A stretch of DNA of 64,000 nt from Paradesertivirga superstes (GTDB taxonomy: Bacteria; Bacteroidota; Bacteroidia; Sphingobacteriales; Sphingobacteriaceae): NCBI RefSeq assembly GCF_037622515.1, contig NZ_JBBJCN010000002.1:310001-374000 (forward strand), written 5' to 3'. A program made the translations under genes and the position numbers. Positions 16,092 to 25,605 of this stretch are shown in pieces (positions within the stretch are counted from its first letter, which is position 1; each line of letters opens with the position of its first letter). The notes beneath the pieces were generated by a model, which made no database searches, had not been told where the DNA came from, and worked only from the letters and a program-made list of their open reading frames with translations.

Positions 16092-16378
16092 GGGTATAAA
16101 TACCTGTTTATCCCATTAAATCTCTTAGAAATGGTTTCATTTTCTAATAAGAGAGATTAACAAAAACAAATCACCTTCTATCATTCAAACTGTCCTGTTT
16201 CAGAATAGGTATTTACATCTAGCAAAACAGGTATCTGCCACCTTTTATGGTAAAATCCGCCATTGTACATTTGTAATGCCAATGAAACAGTAAGAGATTT
16301 TACTTTATCTATTAGAAAAACATTTTAATAAAATACTATAAATCATACTATCCATCCATCGTTCGGAAACAGGATAGG
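16092..16378. promoter_or_regulatory. Cluster of AAACAGGTAT-type sites and a hairpin in a long upstream region
   Basis: The 703-bp gap 15788-16490 holds repeated related words: an inverted repeat GGTAT-AA-ATACC at 16093-16104 continuing into CCTGTTT, AATAGGTATTT at 16204, AAACAGGTAT at 16225 and AAACAGGATAGG at 16367. CCTGTTT (16194-16200) and AAACAGG (16225-16231) can pair. A separate imperfect hairpin spans 16119-16158 (AATCTCTTAGAAA with TTTCTAATAAGAGAGATT). The pattern looks like multiple protein-binding sites or a structured leader for the gene at 16491. No coding sequence was found here. Confidence 0.4.
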
Positions 16379-16490
16379 CGAAACTGAAATTTGAGAAATA
16401 GCATTAAAATCCTTAAACTTTTAATGCTCGATTAGAGAGAATTTAGTAACAAATTTTTATTTTATAATAACCAATAAACATCCATCTATT

Positions 16491-16703
16491 ATGCAAAACC
16501 AGAAAAACGTAAATGCGGCTATGAATGATTTTTTAAAACAATTGCCCGATCCGAAATTCAATAATGTTCCGGCTGTTATTGCGGAGTATACGATTAAAGG
16601 AGAGAAAATTAATTTTATGGCTCAAAAAGCAAAAGGCTTAACGGGACTGACCTGGAAAGTTTCTCAATCCATGTCACAACGATCTAAAAGATATTCAAGT
16701 TAA
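16491..16703 (+). CDS. Small basic protein of unknown function (70 aa)
   Basis: 70 residues, MQNQKNVNAAMNDFLKQLPD followed by a strand-rich middle (NNVPAVIAEYTIKGEKINFM) and a basic, serine-rich tail. No signal peptide, no cysteines, no known domain. A terminator hairpin follows closely and a long leader with repeated motifs precedes it, which supports a real, regulated gene. Function unknown. Confidence 0.6.
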   Translation: MQNQKNVNAAMNDFLKQLPDPKFNNVPAVIAEYTIKGEKINFMAQKAKGLTGLTWKVSQSMSQRSKRYSS

Positions 16704-16739
16704 TACTTAGTATAAAATATTATAACAACCTAAACCTTA

Positions 16740-16778
16740 TTAAAGGAGGAGGCCAAAAGCTTCTTCCTTTAATTTTAT
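16740..16778 (+). terminator. Terminator hairpin after the 70-aa gene
   Basis: TTAAAGGAgga pairs with ttcTTCCTTTAA around a ~9-nt loop and is followed by a T-rich stretch. The rest of the 394-bp gap 16704-17097 shows no convincing gene. Confidence 0.55.
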
Positions 16779-17097
16779 AACTCTTATTATAAGGGTTAAT
16801 CCTATTTTCTTCAATCTCAACTTCCATTGTATGCATTCCGGCAATTAAACAATTTAGAGTCGAGCTTTAATTATCCCATTTCCAGCCGTTAAAGAACATT
16901 CCCAAATTACATTCCACCCTGTTTGATTGCTTTAAATCCTCAATTATAAAACTCTGTAATGGCGCTTTATAACCAAGCTGTCTTCCCCTCAGTTTTATTA
17001 ATAATATACCTGCCAGCAGAGTTTAAAACTTTAAACAAACTTTTTGATAAGCCGGCATATTATAACCTTGTTAATTACCAATATATCATAATCAAAA

Positions 17098-17763
17098 ATG
17101 AAAACGAAAATCTTATGCACCGTAACAATTTCATTCTTGCTCTGCCTATCTGCTTGTCAAAACAGGACATCCAAAAATGAGGATCAAACAATGGAGATGA
17201 GCGATAGCAGTATGAATGCGGATTTGCATGCCGAAAGCAGTGAGATGATGGGAGCTAAGGATAAAATGATGAATGAGATGCATAAGATGGCTATGACTGG
17301 CAATGTTGATGTAGATTTTGCCCTGATGATGAAAAGCCATCACCAGGCTGCTTTGGATATGGCCAGGGTGGAGCTTAGTTCCGGATCCGATGAGCAATTA
17401 AAATCAATGGCCAGGGAAATTATTGAGGCTCAGAAGAAAGAAATTGATCAATTGGAACACTTTCTTGATACTAATGAAGATGAATCCAAAAACTATGATC
17501 CTGCGAATAAAAAAGAAGGTTTTGGTAAAGTGCTGGACAAAAACATGATGATGATGATGGATATGCCAAAATCGGGTAAAGAGTCTATAGACATGCAATT
17601 TGCAACCTTGATGATTCCCCATCACCAAAGTGCCGTTTACATGGCCGAAGGCCTTCTTAATTCAGGCAAAGATGCTACGCTTATTTCTATGTCGAAAAAA
17701 ATGATAAGCGGGCAGAATAAAGAAATTGAAGAATTTAGAATGTGGAAAGACAAGCACAAATAA
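17098..17763 (+). CDS. DUF305 lipoprotein
   Basis: 221 residues. A lipoprotein signal (LLCLSACQN) anchors it to a membrane in the periplasm. A methionine- and histidine-rich linker leads into two DUF305 half-repeats with MMKSHHQAALDMA and LMIPHHQSAVYMAEGLL; the H-H-Q-x-A motif plus flanking Met/His residues is typical of the family. DUF305 proteins belong to the ferritin-like helical group and often occur with copper or heavy-metal genes, so metal binding is plausible. There is no metal-resistance neighbour here. Monocistronic. Confidence 0.88.
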   Translation: MKTKILCTVTISFLLCLSACQNRTSKNEDQTMEMSDSSMNADLHAESSEMMGAKDKMMNEMHKMAMTGNVDVDFALMMKSHHQAALDMARVELSSGSDEQLKSMAREIIEAQKKEIDQLEHFLDTNEDESKNYDPANKKEGFGKVLDKNMMMMMDMPKSGKESIDMQFATLMIPHHQSAVYMAEGLLNSGKDATLISMSKKMISGQNKEIEEFRMWKDKHK

Positions 17764-17852
17764 ATATTCCTTTATTTATAAAACCGTAGCTTAAATCAGA
17801 GTTCCAAAAATAAATGACGAGGGGATATTTCAGGATGTAAAGATGCAGATCT

Positions 17853-18263
17853 TCAGTTACTTTTATTTGCAGTGATTGATGAGGAATGAACAAGGTAATC
17901 CAGAATTTGCTCAGTAAATGGCTTTGAGAAAAAGCCTTTTACGCATTTATAAGTTAATGCTTTTATTTTGTCGTGAGGATTTATAGAAGAGGTTAGTATA
18001 ATAATATCGGTTTTATAAAAGCGGGAATTAAACGTCTCAAACAACTCTAAAAAGTCCCAACCCGATATAATAGCCATGTTTAGGTCTAACAAGATCAAAT
18101 CAGGAAGAGAATTTATGTTCTCATCATCAACAAGATATGAAAAAGCATCCGCAGCTTGATTAAACGATGTATAGTCTATTGGATAACCTGAATACTTTAT
18201 TACAAGCTCTACTAATTTATGATGAATAGGTTCATCATCTATTATGAATAGTTTTTTGATCAT
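17853..18263 (-). CDS. Single-domain response regulator (orphan receiver)
   Basis: 136 residues from ATG 18263; longer readings add a stretch without receiver homology. The receiver motifs are present: acidic pair in LFIIDDEP, phospho-acceptor Asp in LILLDLNM, Thr/Ser in IIILTSS, and Lys in FFSKPF. There is no output domain and no adjacent kinase. Such stand-alone receivers usually relay or sequester phosphate for hybrid kinases encoded elsewhere. Confidence 0.88.
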   Translation of the reverse strand: MIKKLFIIDDEPIHHKLVELVIKYSGYPIDYTSFNQAADAFSYLVDDENINSLPDLILLDLNMAIISGWDFLELFETFNSRFYKTDIIILTSSINPHDKIKALTYKCVKGFFSKPFTEQILDYLVHSSSITANKSN

Positions 18264-18519
18264 AGCTATAAAGTAGGAGATGTAGTAACAATAGAACGTA
18301 CAAATCACCCGAATGTTCTTTCTGCTATATTTCATTTTATTTTTTCTTCATCCATTCGGAAACCTATTATCCCGGGAGGATATTTATTCAATTGTATACA
18401 GAATTTCTCACCCTTCGCGATTTTGGAACACATAAGTAATTGATTTATTTATATATAACACAAATCCATAAATCCAATTGTTATTAATATCCTGTGAGTA
18501 TCCTAGACACAGCCTTATC

Positions 18520-20217
18520 ATGGTGCTTAAAAACATTTTGTTAATAAGTGGCTTTATATGCACTCAATCCTTAGCCTATGGCCAGATTGTAACAGAATGC
18601 CCTCAAAACATTGGATTTGAAAATGGCACTCTAAATAACTGGGAGTGCTATACAGGATATATTACAGAAACCGGGCGAAATGTTCCTGGAGTACAGCGTC
18701 CAGCAGTAGTAAATGTTGCTCCATCATCGCCTCTGAATGGTACTCATACATTGATTTCCAAAGGACATACAGATCCCTTCGGGGGATTTTCTCTTGATGC
18801 ACCCAATGGGAGTGATTATGTAATAAAATTAGGGAATGAAATCAATGGCCGCGGTGCAGAGGCAATAAGCTTTACTATAAATGTCCCATCAAATGTACCG
18901 GCCTATTCTGTAATTTTTAATTATGCAGTAGTTTTCGAAAATCCTGATCATGAGTTTGATGAGCAACCGAAATTTATGGTCAGAGTAATCGATGAAAGCA
19001 CAAACACATTTACAGAATGCGGCTCTTTTGAATTTACCGCACCAGGCCTTGGTGGAGGCATACCTGGTTTCGAAACAGCACCCATTTCATTTGGTGATTC
19101 CATTTTATATAAACCATGGTCGCCGGTAATGGTTAATTTGTCCAATTATCTTGGCCGAACCATCCGTTTAGAGTTTACTACAAATGATTGCAGCCGCGGC
19201 AGGCATTTTGGATACGCTTATATTGATTTTAATGAAAATTGCTCTATTCCAATTCTGGGAAATATTACCTGCCCTGACACGGATGCAATAACCCTTACAA
19301 CAATACCGGGTTTCTCTCAATATAACTGGTTTAACGCAGCTACATCAGAATCACTTGGCTCGGGAGATCAGCTGAAACTTTCTCCGGCACCTCAGCCAGG
19401 AACTGTAATAGGTGTAAATCTAACGCCTTTTGCGGGATTGGGTTGCTCCCAAACCTTATACACCACAATAACCGGCATGTACATGACTGTTAATAATCCA
19501 CCCGAAAAATGTAAGTCAATTGACATTACTTCAACCTCTGTAACGGTGGGTAATAGTTCCGACCTGACTTACACCTACTGGAAGGATCCGAAAGCCAGTG
19601 TGCCCCTACCCGATCCCAAACATATACTGGTTGATGGAACGTATTATATCAAAGGGCAAAGCTCCTCAGGTTGTACCATGATATCGCCCGTTGTTGTTAC
19701 GTTAACTAAATTGAAACCCATTAGTATCATTCAGCCACCAACCCTCTCATTTCCAGAGTCCTTTGATCTAACCAAAACTTTTATTGCAGAACAAGGCATA
19801 AATTATTCATATTGGTCAAACCCTGAAGCTACAGTCGGGTTAAAGGAACCGTCAAAAATCCGTCGCGGAGGAACATTTTACATTAAAGGGGAGAATAGTG
19901 AAGGTTGCGCGAGTATTGCACAGGTTAACGTTAGCATAACTCTGCCCGATTTTTTTATTCCCAATGCATTTACACCTAATGGAGATGGTATAAATGATGT
20001 ATTTACTATTGTAGTAAAGAATAAGATTGCAATAAAGAATCTAAAAATTTTTAATCGCTGGGGACAGGTAATTTACCAAACATCTGATATCGATGACTAT
20101 TGGGATGGCCTCAAAGAAAATATAAACGTACCTTCCGGGGTTTATTACTGGATAATTGAAGGCGATGAAAAACTACAGTTCTTTAAAAAATCCGGTTATG
20201 TAACTGTGTTGAGATAA
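18520..20217 (+). CDS. Secreted protein with gliding-motility-associated C-terminal domain (T9SS type B cargo)
   Basis: About 565 residues from ATG 18520, preceded by a signal peptide (MVLKNILLISGFICTQSLAYGQ). The N-terminal ~230 residues resemble a jelly-roll/PKD-associated module (GFENGTLNNWECYTGY). Two Ig-like repeats follow, each with a YYIKGQSSSGC or FYIKGENSEGC segment. The last ~85 residues are the type B sorting domain: FFIPNAFTPNGDGINDVF, IFNRWGQVIYQT, WDG, VPSGVYYWIIEG. The type IX system should carry it across the outer membrane. Its ligand or role is unknown. Confidence 0.92.
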   Translation: MVLKNILLISGFICTQSLAYGQIVTECPQNIGFENGTLNNWECYTGYITETGRNVPGVQRPAVVNVAPSSPLNGTHTLISKGHTDPFGGFSLDAPNGSDYVIKLGNEINGRGAEAISFTINVPSNVPAYSVIFNYAVVFENPDHEFDEQPKFMVRVIDESTNTFTECGSFEFTAPGLGGGIPGFETAPISFGDSILYKPWSPVMVNLSNYLGRTIRLEFTTNDCSRGRHFGYAYIDFNENCSIPILGNITCPDTDAITLTTIPGFSQYNWFNAATSESLGSGDQLKLSPAPQPGTVIGVNLTPFAGLGCSQTLYTTITGMYMTVNNPPEKCKSIDITSTSVTVGNSSDLTYTYWKDPKASVPLPDPKHILVDGTYYIKGQSSSGCTMISPVVVTLTKLKPISIIQPPTLSFPESFDLTKTFIAEQGINYSYWSNPEATVGLKEPSKIRRGGTFYIKGENSEGCASIAQVNVSITLPDFFIPNAFTPNGDGINDVFTIVVKNKIAIKNLKIFNRWGQVIYQTSDIDDYWDGLKENINVPSGVYYWIIEGDEKLQFFKKSGYVTVLR

Positions 20218-20332
20218 AGCTTTTATGTCTCTCTTTTATGAATTTTCGCAGACTACCAAAAAGGTAAAAAAGCTTTCCCTGCTCCCTTTGCATTTCTTAA
20301 ATCTTTTGTCAAGAATCAGACCATGAGTTCAA

Positions 20333-21622
20333 TCATATTATCAAAAAGAGAATGTATGCTAATACGCTTATGAATATTGCACAGAACCCCCAAAAAGCTA
20401 TTTTACGCAATTCCAAACTTCCCAGTATTAATACAATTATGAATTTTACAAGGGTGTTCGACAAAGCGGCGATAAGGATAGTGTTAATCGCTAAATTAGA
20501 AGCCTCCTGAGTATTTGCCATCTTTGCCATAGACAAAGTAATTGCATCTACGTCTGTAATACCTGAAATGGCTCCTGCCAGATAAGTTCCATTGTCGCCA
20601 AAGTTCTCCCCGCAATATTTCACCAGCCATTGTATAAGTGCGTAAAACATGGCAAATTTAATTGCGGTACTTAGATCAAGAGGATTTTTAAGGCTGATCC
20701 CGCCTGCCTGCGATTTACCTTTATTTAATCTATAAATTAAATATGCCGCTCCAAATCCTGCCAGGGATATTACAGCTACAGGTATCCATAATTGCTGTGC
20801 CAAAGTTTTGTTAACAACATAAACTTCAAAAAGAATACGCGGAAACATAATCGTACAGGCACTGATTATACCCATTGCATAATAAAAAGCGCTGGCTCCC
20901 GATTTATTCTCTTTGCTCTTGCGAGAAAAGGCTAATGCCACAGATGTACTCGAAACCAAACCTCCAACAATTCCTGCAAGCATAGTCCCTTTATTTCCCA
21001 GAATCTTTGCTATCATATATCCGAAAAGACTGGTTCCGGATACAAGAACTACCATTTTCCAGATTTCTTTTAGGTTCCAAAGTTTATAGGGCCCAAAGTT
21101 ACTATCCGGTAAAAAAGGAATTACCAGAGCCGACATCACGACAAAGAGAATGATAGCCAGAAGTTCTTCCCTATTTAGTTTTTGCACAAACCCATGCAAT
21201 GAAGGTTTAAATGCAAGCAGCAACAAAACGACCACCGTAATAACAAGGGCAAACAGGATGAATTTTAAAAACACCATGGCACCCAGTAAAAAAGTAATAA
21301 TCGTAGCAATTTCTGACGTTCCGCCTTTATTCCCCGGACTGCTGGCAATTTTAAAATAGGATACAATTACAAATACGAATACGCAAAACAATGCTACTCC
21401 AAATAACCATTGCCCAAAATGTGCAGAAAGGAAGGCAGTAATATAGCCGAAGATAGAAACCATAGTGAAAGTTCGCACGCCGGCGAACTGCTCTTCGTCC
21501 TCTTTTACCTCTTTAGAAAATTGTCTCTCCATTCCGATCAAAAAACCGATCCCAAGGCTAATAGCAAACCCTGTTAGTTGATCGATAGTTAAACTTGTTA
21601 CTTTTGAGAATTCTTCATCCAT
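20333..21622 (-). CDS. MgtC/SapB-DUF4010 family membrane protein
   Basis: 429 residues with about 11-12 transmembrane helices. The N-terminal 145 residues have the MgtC-like signature GFLIGMERQF and GVRTFTMVSIFGY. The C-terminal ~230 residues form DUF4010, with GTSLFGYMIAKILGNKGTML, GLVSSTSVALAFSRKS and LAGAISGITDVDAITLSMA. Inner membrane. Function is not established for the family; a role in ion or small-molecule transport is often assumed. Monocistronic. Confidence 0.88.
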   Translation of the reverse strand: MDEEFSKVTSLTIDQLTGFAISLGIGFLIGMERQFSKEVKEDEEQFAGVRTFTMVSIFGYITAFLSAHFGQWLFGVALFCVFVFVIVSYFKIASSPGNKGGTSEIATIITFLLGAMVFLKFILFALVITVVVLLLLAFKPSLHGFVQKLNREELLAIILFVVMSALVIPFLPDSNFGPYKLWNLKEIWKMVVLVSGTSLFGYMIAKILGNKGTMLAGIVGGLVSSTSVALAFSRKSKENKSGASAFYYAMGIISACTIMFPRILFEVYVVNKTLAQQLWIPVAVISLAGFGAAYLIYRLNKGKSQAGGISLKNPLDLSTAIKFAMFYALIQWLVKYCGENFGDNGTYLAGAISGITDVDAITLSMAKMANTQEASNLAINTILIAALSNTLVKFIIVLILGSLELRKIAFWGFCAIFISVLAYILFLII

Positions 21623-21839
21623 GGAATTTTAAACCTGGTTTCTAAAAGGCAGCTTATTAATTAAACAAATGGGATAAGTTTTGTTTCGGGAGTCCAGAAC
21701 TGGCACACCACAATCATTTGAGGATAAACAGCGAAAATTAAACGCAGCCTACCCGGGGATCAATTAATTAAATACGAACTTCTAAAAACCTGAATAAGGC
21801 CTTTAATTCAACTTGTACTATTCTTCTCTGGCAAAAACT

Positions 21840-22154
21840 CTATGTTAATGAAGTATTATCCTTCAATGCCTTTACCATATCATTGGTTATTTCATCACTG
21901 GAAATTCCATAGCCGTCGACCAAAATACCTTTTACATTGTGTTTAGCGGAAGAAATAGCATAAACCACAGCCTCATCAGCCGGATCAGATTCTCCTTCAA
22001 ACCGGTAATGTTTATCAACTACAAATTCGTCGGGATGAATTTGTAAGGAACTGCCCTTGCATTTCAGAGAATTTTCGCCCACGTTAAAATCTACGGTATA
22101 GCCGTCTTTTTTGAGTTTATCTAGTACTTCCGAAAGAGTGGTCATGGTATCCAT
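21840..22154 (-). CDS. Small conserved protein often annotated as phosphoribosylpyrophosphate synthetase-like
   Basis: About 104 residues from ATG 22154 (22145 also possible; a TTG reading upstream would overlap TAAATTTG, a promoter -7 type motif). The product starts MDTMTTLSEVLDKLKKDGYT and contains a central DEFVVDKHYRFEGESDPADEAVVYAI block. I recognise this as a small family common in Sphingobacteriales, frequently given a PRPP-synthetase name although it is far too short and lacks the PRPP-binding motif. Real function unknown. Confidence 0.75.
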   Translation of the reverse strand: MDTMTTLSEVLDKLKKDGYTVDFNVGENSLKCKGSSLQIHPDEFVVDKHYRFEGESDPADEAVVYAISSAKHNVKGILVDGYGISSDEITNDMVKALKDNTSLT

Positions 22155-22402
22155 ACTATCAAATTTAGTTGTAAACAAATTTAACCTTTAAAAATCGCTT
22201 ATACATCTAAAGATTAAATTTTCAAGGATTTAAACCTCTGATTTGTTTTACTCTGCGGAGGATAAATTCTGTTTATTTCATTTATATCTAATACAATGAC
22301 CCAGAGATTCTAAAAATGCAACATTTTTTGCTCCAAATACGTAAAACGCTAATTTTAACGACCAGATTTTCTTTAAAAAACTTTAGATTTCAATACCTAT
22401 TT

Positions 22403-23779
22403 ATGATAAGATCCTTTACATTTTTAATCTTTATTGTATTTCTTATAAATTCCTGTACATCAGGAAAAAAAGCAATGCAACAGGGAAACTACGACGACGC
22501 TGTATTCAAAGCAGTTAAAAGATTACGCAATAATACAGACCACAAAAAGACACTTGAAATATTAAAACAAACTTATCCATTAGCTCAACAATGGCATTTG
22601 AACAGGATAAAAAACATGGAAATTTCCTACGACCGTTTTAAATGGGAACCCATAGCCCGTGAGTACGCCAGTCTTATAAATCTATATGAGGAAATATCCC
22701 GATGCCCTGCTTGTTTAGCCGCTGTTCCCGCTCCTGAAAGTTACAGTTTCGAATATGAACGTGCCCGGCTAGGTGCTGCTTCAGAAAGATTTGATGCCGG
22801 TTCAATCGCACTTGAAAAAGGAAAAAATGGTGACCGGAATCAGGCAAGAGATGCTTTTATCCATTTTACAGAGGCGAATAATTGGGTAAGAAATTATAAA
22901 GATTCCGAACAAAAAATTAAAGACGCGGAATATTATGCGACCATCAGAGTGGTTGTAGAACCTATTCCGATGCATAGTCAGGCCTTAAAAATCAGCAACG
23001 AATTTTTCGACAATAAGATTAATGAATTTTTGCTCCAGGCACCTGTTAATCGTTTTGTTAAGTTTTACACAACGAAGGAGGCAAAGCGTTTAGGCATAAC
23101 TAAGCCGGATCAGATTCTTCAATTGGAGTTTGATGATTTTGTAGTTGGACAAACCTACATGCATGAAAAAGAAACTCAGCTTATTAAAGACAGTATTGTA
23201 CTGGCAACGTATGAAGTTGAAGTTCCTCAAACAAATACTTCCGGACAAACTACAGGGAATAGTTCCGGAAATGGAGGGTCAAATGAAACTAAAGTAACGA
23301 TTTGTCATACCGCTCCGGGATCTGGTAACTCTCAAACCATTACAGTTGCAGAAAGTGGATTGAAAGCACATATGGATCATGGCGATAAAATTGGCTCTTG
23401 CCAAGGATCTGACAACTCCCCCTCGCAAAATACTGCACAAGGTGTAAAAAAAGAGGTTCGTAAAGTTTATGGCCAGGCCAAAGCAACCGTGCACATATTT
23501 ACCAGATCTGTTGAATCAAAGGGGCTGCTTGACCTCAGAATTATTGACGCAAATACTCGTAGGGTAATAAGCCAGGAAAAATTACCGGGAGCTTTTGTCT
23601 GGCAATCGCAATGGGGATATTATAATGGTGATCAGCGCGCTTTAGAAAAACAGCATCAACAAATTATTAAAAATAAAGATGTGCCTCCGCCTTCACCTCA
23701 GGACTTGTTTATTCAATTCACCCAACCCATTTATCAGCAAATAACCGCTAAGATCAGTGATTTTTATAGAAATTACTAA
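22403..23779 (+). CDS. Lipoprotein with helical repeat N-terminus, unknown function
   Basis: About 458 residues from ATG 22403. The start MIRSFTFLIFIVFLINSCTSG gives a lipoprotein signal with Cys at the lipobox, which a longer upstream reading would bury. The N-terminal ~150 residues have TPR-like helix pairs (QQGNYDDAVFKAVKRLR, LKQTYPLAQQWHLNRI) and a YARLGAASERFDAG-type repeat. The middle carries a low-complexity linker rich in Ser, Gly and Asn, and an HMDHGDKIGSC motif reminiscent of a small cadherin-adjacent cysteine/histidine repeat in surface proteins. Its role is unknown. Confidence 0.75.
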   Translation: MIRSFTFLIFIVFLINSCTSGKKAMQQGNYDDAVFKAVKRLRNNTDHKKTLEILKQTYPLAQQWHLNRIKNMEISYDRFKWEPIAREYASLINLYEEISRCPACLAAVPAPESYSFEYERARLGAASERFDAGSIALEKGKNGDRNQARDAFIHFTEANNWVRNYKDSEQKIKDAEYYATIRVVVEPIPMHSQALKISNEFFDNKINEFLLQAPVNRFVKFYTTKEAKRLGITKPDQILQLEFDDFVVGQTYMHEKETQLIKDSIVLATYEVEVPQTNTSGQTTGNSSGNGGSNETKVTICHTAPGSGNSQTITVAESGLKAHMDHGDKIGSCQGSDNSPSQNTAQGVKKEVRKVYGQAKATVHIFTRSVESKGLLDLRIIDANTRRVISQEKLPGAFVWQSQWGYYNGDQRALEKQHQQIIKNKDVPPPSPQDLFIQFTQPIYQQITAKISDFYRNY

Positions 23780-23807
23780 AATTGACGCTCTCTCCTAGAG
23801 TTGAATT

Positions 23808-23860
23808 GACAAAGTGCATTTGGTGTAGAAGTTTGACGGACGATGCTAAAGCGCTTTGTC
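23808..23860. repeat. Direct repeat copy 1 with inverted ends
   Basis: In the 329-bp gap 23780-24108, a 53-bp unit begins GACAAAGTGC and ends GCGCTTTGTC, so its ends are inverted with one wobble. The unit recurs 125 bp downstream (GCATTTGGTGTAG and ATGCTAAAGCGCTT are shared). No coding sequence was found in the gap. Confidence 0.5.
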
Positions 23861-23933
23861 ATTTTGAGCCATGCCTTCGAAGCAAGCATGAATCTAAGAC
23901 GAGATGCTCAGGAGGTTCTCCTATTGTCGGATA

Positions 23934-23980
23934 ACAAAGCGTATTTGGTGTAGTTTAATGGGCTATGCTAAAGCGCTTGG
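23934..23980. repeat. Direct repeat copy 2
   Basis: Imperfect copy of the unit at 23808-23860, sharing ACAAAGYGYATTTGGTGTAG at its start and TATGCTAAAGCGCTTKG at its end, with a ~4-bp deletion in the middle. Confidence 0.5.
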
Positions 23981-24108
23981 CAGCGAAAAATCTAATCATT
24001 ATAATTCAAAAACATAATTACCCAAGGATCACAAACTACCCTTATCAAAAAATGATGAGCGTTTCCACCCATCATCTTTAAACAACAAAACTTAAATATT
24101 AAATTCGA

Positions 24109-24615
24109 TTATTCAACAATCAACTTTCCTCTCATTGTAGTGTAATGACCCGGGAAACTGCAAATAAAATCATACTCACCTTTTTCAAGAGTGAATGTAA
24201 TAGTATCAGACTCATTAGGTCCCAATAATTTGGTATGTGCTATTATTGAAGTTTTCATAGATTCAGGAATATAATCCGTTTCCTTACTATTCATGGATGC
24301 TTTACCGAACTCCTCTACATTAGTTCCATTCTTCAACAAAACGAAATTATGCCCCATGGCTTCTTTAACTATGGTTCCGGCATTTCTCAATGTTAACTTT
24401 ACCGGCTCACCGGCTTTCACTCTGATTTCTGAAACATTGAATTTCATCTGATCATTTCCAGTGAGTTCAACAGAATTAGGATTTGCCTCAACGCTCTCCT
24501 CCAATGTTGTTTCAGTCTCTGTTTCTGTATCCTGGGTGTCCTTAACTTTTTGGTCTCCTCCGCACGATGCCAGAATTGCTGTTACGGTAAAAAGTGTTAA
24601 TAATTGCTTTTTCAT
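24109..24615 (-). CDS. Azurin-like cupredoxin lipoprotein
   Basis: 168 residues. Lipobox Cys18 (LASCGG) is followed by a Thr/Glu-rich spacer and a cupredoxin domain from ~47. The type 1 copper ligands are all present: His89 (MGHNFVLL), Cys152, His157 and Met161 (CSFPGHYTTMRGKL). It is a periplasmic, membrane-anchored electron carrier. It is the last gene of the leftward Rrf2-haemoglobin-ferredoxin run but is separated from the ferredoxin by ~170 bp, so it may have its own promoter. Confidence 0.92.
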   Translation of the reverse strand: MKKQLLTLFTVTAILASCGGDQKVKDTQDTETETETTLEESVEANPNSVELTGNDQMKFNVSEIRVKAGEPVKLTLRNAGTIVKEAMGHNFVLLKNGTNVEEFGKASMNSKETDYIPESMKTSIIAHTKLLGPNESDTITFTLEKGEYDFICSFPGHYTTMRGKLIVE

Positions 24616-24787
24616 AATTTTAGTTTTTGGTTATTTTTCTTTTAAAATTTTCTTCATAAAAGGCAGCAAAATTCTCATGCTTGATTTCTCTACATCTCAA
24701 TACTAAGCAAATTTAAAGGACCATCTTTCATAATCTAATACTATAATTCTATAAAAGTTTTACTTTCAAAAATTTACTCCGTTTAAA

Positions 24788-25114
24788 TTAAACAGCAGGT
24801 TTTACAACCTTAATTTTTAAACCATTCACCATCTCGTTTACCAATATCTGACATGATAAGCGAACGTTTTTATTTGTAATTCCAGCTTTATTAATTGTAG
24901 TTTCTTCATTTCTATCATAAGATGATAATGATAGTGGCATTTCAATAATTTCAATTAAACAGGTACCGCATTTACCCATACCCAAACACTCGCCAAACTC
25001 TTCAACATAGATTTTGTCGAAAATCAGCACCATCAGATTTCGGTATTCATTAGGAAAGGTTGTAATAGTGTAGGTCTTCCCGTCGCAAAGTACTGTAATC
25101 GTTACCGTCTGCAT
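24788..25114 (-). CDS. 2Fe-2S ferredoxin
   Basis: 108 residues with plant-type [2Fe-2S] cysteine spacing: Cys43, Cys49, Cys52 (GECLGMGKCGTC) and Cys88 (VRLSCQILV). Cytoplasmic electron carrier. It is 29 bp downstream of the truncated haemoglobin gene and probably co-transcribed. In this setting it may supply electrons for NO detoxification by the haemoglobin; the pairing is inferred from gene order. Confidence 0.92.
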   Translation of the reverse strand: MQTVTITVLCDGKTYTITTFPNEYRNLMVLIFDKIYVEEFGECLGMGKCGTCLIEIIEMPLSLSSYDRNEETTINKAGITNKNVRLSCQILVNEMVNGLKIKVVKPAV

Positions 25115-25143
25115 TTGATATATTGATATTTCTTTTTAATGCT

Positions 25144-25533
25144 TCATAACAATACCTTATCGGAGCCGCCCTTCATATTCCCCAGCCTCTTTAAAAACAT
25201 TGCAGCCATTAATTCCGCTCTATACTTAGCTTCATTAGCCATATCACCTTCAAAATTCAAATCAATGGTTTCTTTAAACAAAAGCAGCCACTTCTCGAAA
25301 TGAATGACATTAATAGGTAAAGGCGCATGCTTGGCAAAAGGATTCCCTGTAAAACCAGGTACACCAAGCAAAGCGGCGTTCCAAAATTTATACATCCTTT
25401 CAAGGTGGTGCGACCACTCGTCTATTACATCATTAAACACAGGACCAATTAATGGATCCTCTTTTACCTTATTATAAAAATCATTTACGAATAAAATTAT
25501 ATCGTCAAGATTTGAAATATCCGGTTTTAGCAT
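25144..25533 (-). CDS. Group III truncated haemoglobin
   Basis: 129 residues, the size of a trHb3. It has the B10 tyrosine region VNDFYNKVKEDPLIGPVF, a WSHHLERMYKFWNAALLG E/F segment, the proximal histidine at residue 78 (PINVIHFEKWLLLF) and the group-typical Trp82. Group III truncated haemoglobins bind O2 and NO and are implicated in nitrosative stress. It lies between the Rrf2 regulator and the ferredoxin gene. Confidence 0.92.
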   Translation of the reverse strand: MLKPDISNLDDIILFVNDFYNKVKEDPLIGPVFNDVIDEWSHHLERMYKFWNAALLGVPGFTGNPFAKHAPLPINVIHFEKWLLLFKETIDLNFEGDMANEAKYRAELMAAMFLKRLGNMKGGSDKVLL

Positions 25534-25605
25534 TATTCGTCTTATTTTTGTATTCGGGCATTACAAAATATTAATACCTTTTTATCTTTTTATATGGAAA
25601 AATTT

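Noticed and set aside
16704..17097. Coding remnant on the minus strand
   Set aside because: Short open stretches exist in all three minus frames but are broken by stops and the region is AT-rich. No stretch is long or distinctive enough.
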